From: Cellulomonadaceae bacterium
Lineage (GTDB): Bacteria; Actinomycetota; Actinomycetes; Actinomycetales; Cellulomonadaceae
DNA length: 11,109 nucleotides
Reading direction: 5' to 3'
Assembly: GCA_031283115.1 (NCBI GenBank)
Contig: JAITCK010000030.1
Coordinates: 1 to 11,109, forward strand
This document shows positions 6,779 through 11,109 of this stretch, one piece after another. Below the pieces are notes generated by a model that was not told the origin of the DNA, did not search any database, and saw nothing but the letters and a program-made list of their open reading frames with translations. The number at the start of each line of letters is the position of its first letter. Position 1 is the stretch's first letter. The position numbers and the translations under genes are program-made.

Positions 6779-7078
6779 CTACTCATAGGCCGCCGAGAGA
6801 ACGCCGACCACGCGAGGGGCGAAGTAACGGCGCTTGTAAGCCTTCTCGTCGACGACTCCAAGAACCCCCAGGTCAACCAACTGCCCAACAAGTTTACGTG
6901 CCCGTCCATATGACAGACTAAGGGTGGATTCCACTCGAGCAAGCGTGAATGATGGATTGGCAATCGCCAAGTCAACCAAGGCGTGAGCACTATCGGCGCG
7001 CAGGGCAGAAGCCCGCACCACACAACGAAAACCCAGGGATCTCTCAGAAACGTATCCCGAAAGGGCGTACTGCCATAG
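6779..7078 (-). pseudogene. Remnant of a Fic-family protein gene (C-terminal winged helix only)
   Basis: The minus-strand frame ending at the TAG of 6779-6781 encodes a segment resembling the extreme C-terminus of actinobacterial Fic-family proteins: ADSAHALVDLAIANPSFT, then ESTLSLSYGRARKLVGQLVDLGVL, then KRRYFAPRVVGVLS. In intact proteins this winged helix follows the AMP-transferring Fic core with its HPFxxGNGR motif, and full length is several hundred residues. Only about 85-95 residues remain and the catalytic core is absent. The frame continues upstream into the end of the epimerase gene to an ATG at 7138, giving 119 codons, so a short product could still be made, perhaps by coupling to the epimerase. 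A small independent winged-helix protein is the alternative. I favour a decayed or deleted Fic gene. Confidence 0.65.
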
Positions 7079-7080
7079 TC

Positions 7081-8070
7081 CTACCACAAGTGTCCTGCGA
7101 CCTGGATATCTAGTGAAATCCCCCAGGTCAGGTTCCACTGGGTTCCTGGGGGCAGCCAGCGCAGGCCGGTGCCGGAGTTGAGGGCGTCGGGCGGGGCGGT
7201 CATCGGCTCAATGGCGATGGCCAGGGCTGGGCTGCCAAAGGGGCCGCTGAGCAGTCCGCGCCCAGCAAGCGAGCCGCCGGGCGGCTGGTCGGTGATCCAC
7301 ACCTGGACCCAGGCGAAATTCGAGTCGGCCCAGACGGTCGTGGTCGCTCCGTCGGCGCGAGTTAGGGTGTGGCGGACGCGCCCGTCAGGGCAGGCAGTCA
7401 GGTTGGTGTAGCCGACGTGCCTGATAGCGTCGGCAACCCGCCGACCGGCGCGAAGGTCTGCCGTCAGGCCGTCAACGGGCACTGTAGCGACGGGCAGGTG
7501 CGTGTCGTCGTCGAGGATGATGGCGGAGGCCGCGTCAATGGTCACCGTCAGGTCATCGACGTGAGTCCCGCCAACTCGCAGGTAGGGGTGGGCGCCGACG
7601 GCCACGGGGGCGGCAGTGTCGCCGTCGTTACGGATGAGGTGGTCGACGGTGATGCCATCTGGACTGAGCGCATACCGCACCTGGGTGGTCAGCGCGAAGG
7701 GGTATCCTGCCCGGTCGCTCACGGGTGCGCTCAGGGTCACTGAGGTATCGTCGCGTTCGACAACGTCATACATGGTGTCGGCGAGCAGGCCGTGGTTGGC
7801 GTTGCCTAAGTCTGGCTCGGTCACGTCGAGACGCTGGGGACTCCCCTGATACTCCCAGGTGGCCCCGGCAACCCGGTTGGGCCAGGGGGCAAGAATGGCG
7901 CCCGCCATGCCGGGCGGGTCGATGGTGGTGGTGGTCGGTTCGACAATGTCAACGCCTCCCACCCGCAGAGCCCGTAGGGCGGCGGCCTGGCGCGAGACTA
8001 TCGCCTCAACAACCGGGCCGCCTTCCTGTGGCTGGAGGCGCAGGTGGATCATCTGACCGGATGCGGTCAT
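7081..8070 (-). CDS. galM: Aldose 1-epimerase (galactose mutarotase)
   Basis: This 329-residue protein interconverts alpha and beta anomers of aldohexoses, here most likely galactose released by the neighbouring alpha-galactosidase, and so feeds galactokinase and the Leloir pathway. The family catalytic residues are visible: His93 in NANHGLL, His161 in VGAHPYLRV, and Glu288 in AIAIEPMTAPPDALN. Arg66 in PWPNRVAGATWEYQG matches the conserved substrate-binding arginine. There is no signal peptide, so it acts in the cytoplasm. The start overlaps the alpha-galactosidase stop as ATGA (8067-8070), which implies translational coupling and fixes the start; an internal ATG at residue 7 is less likely. 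The family sequence normally ends near TWGISL; here about nine further residues follow just where the Fic remnant begins, suggesting a rearranged 3' end. The exact sugar is inferred from context. Confidence 0.92.
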   Translation of the reverse strand: MTASGQMIHLRLQPQEGGPVVEAIVSRQAAALRALRVGGVDIVEPTTTTIDPPGMAGAILAPWPNRVAGATWEYQGSPQRLDVTEPDLGNANHGLLADTMYDVVERDDTSVTLSAPVSDRAGYPFALTTQVRYALSPDGITVDHLIRNDGDTAAPVAVGAHPYLRVGGTHVDDLTVTIDAASAIILDDDTHLPVATVPVDGLTADLRAGRRVADAIRHVGYTNLTACPDGRVRHTLTRADGATTTVWADSNFAWVQVWITDQPPGGSLAGRGLLSGPFGSPALAIAIEPMTAPPDALNSGTGLRWLPPGTQWNLTWGISLDIQVAGHLW

Positions 8071-10208
8071 GCGGCGTCGAGGGCGGTGACGCGAAGCAGC
8101 AGCGACCGGTCCACGTCGAGCGAGGGGGCTTCCAGGCCATGCTCGGCCAGGACAGTGCCGGGCAGGGTAACGCCACCTGCTGCCAACCAGGGAGGTTGCT
8201 GGCCCTGGGGTACCTCGTCAGTGACGACCAACTGCTCCACGCGATAGGTTCGAGCCGGGTCCAGTCCCGGCAGGCGGAGCCGGGCGGGCGGCCACACGGC
8301 GGGGCGGGCCAGCAGCGCGTACTGGTAAATGGCCTGCGACCCGTCGGTTGCGACGACGCCTTCGAGGCGGGCCTCGGGTTGGGTGTCCGCGTGGACAACC
8401 ACACCCGAGTGCAGCAACGGACGCAGCGCCTTGTGCACGTCTACCCACTGCTTGACGCGGGCGAACTCGGCATCATCCAGCAGGGTCAGGTCGAGTTCGA
8501 CGCCCAGGTGACCCCACAGCACGGTGGCGGCCCGGAAGGCCAGCGGTGCCACGCGGCGGGTGGTGTGCGATTCCTCCGCCCCGATGTGGGTGCCCTGCAA
8601 CTCAGGGGGCAGCAGCAGGCTGGTCCACCGTTGCTGGTCGATGCGTTCGTGTGGGTCATTGCAGTCGGAGTCCCACACCCGGTCGGTGCGTTCCAGGATT
8701 CCCAGGTCAACGCGGCCACCGCCCGAGGCGCAGGATTCGATTTCCAGGCCAGGATGGGCGGAACGCAACTCGTCCATCATGCGGTAGACCTGCTGGGTTT
8801 GACGGCGAGCCCCTGCCGCGCCGGTGGGGCTGTGCCCGGCGTCGGTGAGGAAGCGGTTGTGGTCCCACTTGATGTAGGCAATACCCAGGCGGGCGACTAG
8901 GTCGCTGACCCGGTTGAACACCAGCGCGTAGGCGTCCTCGTGGCCCAGGTCGAGCACGTGCTGGTAGCGCGAGGGCAGGCCGGGGCCGTGCCCGGCATCG
9001 AAAATCCAGTCTGGGTGCTGGCGGGCCAGGTCAGAGTCGAGGTTGACCATCTCCGGCTCAAACCACAGCCCGAACTCCATACCCAGGTCACGGACACGGT
9101 TGGCCAGCGGCTCTAGGCCGGACGGCAGCCTTTCCAGGTCAACAATCCAGTCGCCCAGCGAGGTGGTGTCGTCGCGGCGGCCCACAAACCAGCCGTCGTC
9201 TACGACAAAACGTTCCGCACCTAGGCCTGCGGCCCGCTGAGCGAAGGCAAGCATTTTGTCTAGATCCAGGTCGAAGTAGACGGCCTCCCAGGTGTTGACC
9301 AGCACAGGCCGGGGCGTGTGCGGGTGAGTGTCACGAGCCCGCAGGAACTCGTGGAAGCGGGCCGACAGGGTGTCGAGCCCGCTCCCCCACGACCCGTACA
9401 GCCAGGGGGTGACAACCTTTTCACCTGGGGCGAGAACCAGCTCGTCGGGCAGCAGCAGTTCGCCACCGCGCAGCATCCGCGACCCGGCAGGGGTGCGCTC
9501 GGCTGCAACGGTTTGGTTTCCGCTCCAGCCGAGGTGCACCCCCCACACGTCTCCGCCACGGAAACCAAAACCTGTTTCACCGGCACACAAGACCGTCGGG
9601 GCATCCAGACCCGGCTTCCCGCCGCGGCTTTCCCTTTCCCACCGTCCTAGAGGGAAGGGGTGGCGCTGCGGGATGCGCTCATGCGACCAGCGGCCCGTCA
9701 AATCCAGCAATTCGTCTGCCCTGGCCGGCACGGGAAGGGACAACTCGAACCGGTCCACCCGGTAGGCGGCGCCGTCGTTCCGCAGGCTGGCCCGCAGGCG
9801 CAGCAGGCCGGACGGTTCAAGCCGCAACTCGACACCCAAGCCCAACTGGCTGGCCTCATCGACGGCATCGACCGTCAACACGGCAGCCGCCTGCGCGCCA
9901 TCGTCGTCAACATGGTGGTTGACGACGATGAACAGCGGCGCCCACCCTCGCCCGTCCCGCGACCCGGCCAGGCCGGGAACTCCCAGCCAGCCTTCGGCCA
10001 GTTGCGGCAGCACGGGAACAGGCTGCGGGTAAGTGACCGGGCTGTCCCCGATGGTCGGCTGGGTCGCCAGATCCAGGGCGGTCAACCCATCGGCGGATAC
10101 GACGCCCAGGTCACGACCCCAGTGGAGGATGCGGGGCAGCCGGTGGTCTGTCAGCGAAACGACAACCGACGTGCCGCCACGGCGGAGGTGGACGATAGGG
10201 GTGGACAT
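8067..10208 (-). CDS. Alpha-galactosidase, glycoside hydrolase family 36
   Basis: A 713-residue retaining alpha-galactosidase that releases terminal alpha-1,6-galactose from melibiose, raffinose or stachyose. Order: N-terminal beta-sandwich (about 1-290), a (beta/alpha)8 catalytic barrel (about 300-610) and a C-terminal beta domain. Barrel motifs include FVVDDGWFVGRRDD (335-347), LWFEPEMVN, and YIKWDHNR with Asp449 as predicted nucleophile. ESCASGGGRVDLG (491-503) precedes RVWDSDCNDPHER with Asp515 as predicted acid/base. There is no signal peptide, so hydrolysis is cytoplasmic after uptake, as the adjacent permease implies. AAAGGAG (complement of 10213-10219) lies four bases before the ATG, a strong ribosome site. 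The gene is 52 bp downstream of the permease and overlaps the epimerase by 4 bp, so the three are probably cotranscribed. GH36 also includes alpha-N-acetylgalactosaminidases and raffinose synthases, but the motifs fit bacterial alpha-galactosidases. Confidence 0.95.
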   Translation of the reverse strand: MSTPIVHLRRGGTSVVVSLTDHRLPRILHWGRDLGVVSADGLTALDLATQPTIGDSPVTYPQPVPVLPQLAEGWLGVPGLAGSRDGRGWAPLFIVVNHHVDDDGAQAAAVLTVDAVDEASQLGLGVELRLEPSGLLRLRASLRNDGAAYRVDRFELSLPVPARADELLDLTGRWSHERIPQRHPFPLGRWERESRGGKPGLDAPTVLCAGETGFGFRGGDVWGVHLGWSGNQTVAAERTPAGSRMLRGGELLLPDELVLAPGEKVVTPWLYGSWGSGLDTLSARFHEFLRARDTHPHTPRPVLVNTWEAVYFDLDLDKMLAFAQRAAGLGAERFVVDDGWFVGRRDDTTSLGDWIVDLERLPSGLEPLANRVRDLGMEFGLWFEPEMVNLDSDLARQHPDWIFDAGHGPGLPSRYQHVLDLGHEDAYALVFNRVSDLVARLGIAYIKWDHNRFLTDAGHSPTGAAGARRQTQQVYRMMDELRSAHPGLEIESCASGGGRVDLGILERTDRVWDSDCNDPHERIDQQRWTSLLLPPELQGTHIGAEESHTTRRVAPLAFRAATVLWGHLGVELDLTLLDDAEFARVKQWVDVHKALRPLLHSGVVVHADTQPEARLEGVVATDGSQAIYQYALLARPAVWPPARLRLPGLDPARTYRVEQLVVTDEVPQGQQPPWLAAGGVTLPGTVLAEHGLEAPSLDVDRSLLLRVTALDAA

Positions 10209-10260
10209 AGTGCTCCTTTATATACGCAGTCGTTGGGCGTTGATGCCGGGCGGGTGTGGG

Positions 10261-11088
10261 CTACTTGCCGCCAGTTTGCGCGATGCCCTGGATAAAAGCC
10301 CGCTGGAAGAAGAGGAAAGCGATGATGATGGGGATAGTCGCAATGACCGAGCCCGCCATGAGTTGCGGGAAGTTGGTGGTGAACTGTCCTTGAAGGAAGG
10401 CCAGGCCAGCCGAGAGAGTCATCTGGTCTTGCCTCGTATTGACAATCAACGGCCACATGAGGTCACCCCAGGCAAACAACGTCGTGAAAATCGCCAGAGT
10501 GGTCAACGGAGTCTTAGCCAAAGGAAGAACCACACGGAAGAAAGTCTGCGGAACGCTGCAACCGTCCAGTTCTGCCGCCTCCTCAATCTCTGCGGGCACG
10601 GTCTTGAAGAACTGCCGCATAAAGAAGGTACCGACAACGCTGGCCATACCCGGAACGATGAGGGCGATAACGGTATTCAGCCAGCCCAGGCGGGCCACAA
10701 TCATGAACTGCGGGAGCAAATAAATTTGCCCCGGAACCATCATTGGGATAAGCAGAATAGTGAAGAGAATCCCGCTGCCCTTGAACTTGATGCGAGCAAA
10801 GGAATACCCGGCAAGCGCACACAGGATAGTTGAGATGACAACGCGCCCAAGAATCATGAGAAAGGTGTTTCGAAAGAACGCGAGGAAAGGCAGGGCATTC
10901 CATACGTCAATGTAGTTGGTCAACGCCCAACTCGACGGCAGGAACTGTGGAGGCATCTGGACAGACTCGGTGAGAGTCTTGAATGATGTGAGGACGCTCC
11001 AGATGAACGGGCCGATCATAAAGACAGACCCGACAATGAGCAGCAGATAGACAAGAACCTTGCCCGGTGAAAGTTTCTTTGATTTCAT
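10261..11088 (-). CDS. Carbohydrate ABC transporter permease (MalG/RafG type)
   Basis: A 275-residue inner subunit of a CUT1-type sugar importer. About six hydrophobic helices are visible, near residues 11-35, 72-97, 105-125, 136-156, 195-217 and 247-264. The cytoplasmic loop that docks the ATPase is present at about 169-195: EEAAELDGCSVPQTFF followed by VVLPLAKTP, the EAA...G...LP motif of the family. The start at 11088 is preceded by GGGGTAGG, a modest ribosome site. With the alpha-galactosidase next it most likely imports an alpha-galactoside such as melibiose or raffinose; specificity is normally set by the binding protein, not seen here. By the usual order, the binding protein and the first permease should lie beyond the right edge. 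No ATPase gene is in this window; many Gram-positive bacteria use a shared one such as MsmK/MsiK. Confidence 0.94.
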   Translation of the reverse strand: MKSKKLSPGKVLVYLLLIVGSVFMIGPFIWSVLTSFKTLTESVQMPPQFLPSSWALTNYIDVWNALPFLAFFRNTFLMILGRVVISTILCALAGYSFARIKFKGSGILFTILLIPMMVPGQIYLLPQFMIVARLGWLNTVIALIVPGMASVVGTFFMRQFFKTVPAEIEEAAELDGCSVPQTFFRVVLPLAKTPLTTLAIFTTLFAWGDLMWPLIVNTRQDQMTLSAGLAFLQGQFTTNFPQLMAGSVIATIPIIIAFLFFQRAFIQGIAQTGGK

Positions 11089-11109
11089 AATACCTACCCC
11101 AACCTACTG

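Noticed and set aside
7725..8900. Plus-strand open frame of 391 codons across the epimerase and alpha-galactosidase genes
   Set aside because: Antisense to two genes with clear catalytic motifs; the translation is Arg/Gly/Gln-rich and family-free.
10209..10260. Separate promoter for the alpha-galactosidase in the 52-bp gap
   Set aside because: A TATATA sequence is present but overlaps the spacer just before the ribosome site, and no -35 was found; cotranscription with the permease is simpler.
10033..10833. Plus-strand open frame of 266 codons opposite the permease and alpha-galactosidase start
   Set aside because: It is antisense to the EAA-motif permease and highly charged without a recognisable domain.

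Overview
The window looks like chromosomal DNA of a high-GC actinobacterium. The evidence is a strong G/C bias at third codon positions, long antisense open frames that merely shadow real genes, actinobacterial-type GH36 and Fic C-terminal sequences, and start codons without Shine-Dalgarno sites behind -10-like hexamers. The genus cannot be fixed from sequence alone; a host-associated Actinomycetaceae- or Bifidobacterium-like organism is a guess.

Left part (1-2530), housekeeping. An unrecognised, probably membrane-anchored protein runs off the left edge on the minus strand (1-644). A 207-bp gap separates it from hisD (852-2174, minus), a complete histidinol dehydrogenase. hisD is divergent from a 77-residue S4 RNA-binding protein (2297-2530, plus). 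Both facing genes have a -10-like hexamer only 6-7 bases before the ATG, so both may be leaderless. No other histidine gene is next to hisD.

Middle part (2549-6610), a divergent carbohydrate-linked pair. A large DUF5107 plus TPR protein of 1034 residues (2549-5653, minus) lies back to back with an AraC-family regulator (5747-6610, plus). The 93-bp gap holds a 9-bp direct repeat with a 20-bp period, a good candidate AraC-type operator.

Right part (6611-11109), alpha-galactoside use. Transcription runs right to left: an ABC sugar permease of the MalG/RafG type (10261-11088), a GH36 alpha-galactosidase (8067-10208) and an aldose 1-epimerase (7081-8070) that overlaps it by 4 bp. This fits import of melibiose- or raffinose-like sugars, cytoplasmic hydrolysis to galactose, and galactose anomerisation for the Leloir pathway. 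The solute-binding protein and first permease would be expected beyond the right edge. After the epimerase comes a fragment matching only the C-terminal winged helix of a Fic-family protein (about 6779-7078), then a gene-free stretch with a 16-bp inverted repeat and a 14-bp perfect palindrome. This looks like a scar from gene loss or rearrangement.

No defence island, CRISPR array, tRNA, rRNA or complete mobile element was seen. The least explained items are the DUF5107-TPR protein with its regulator, and the Fic-remnant/inverted-repeat scar.
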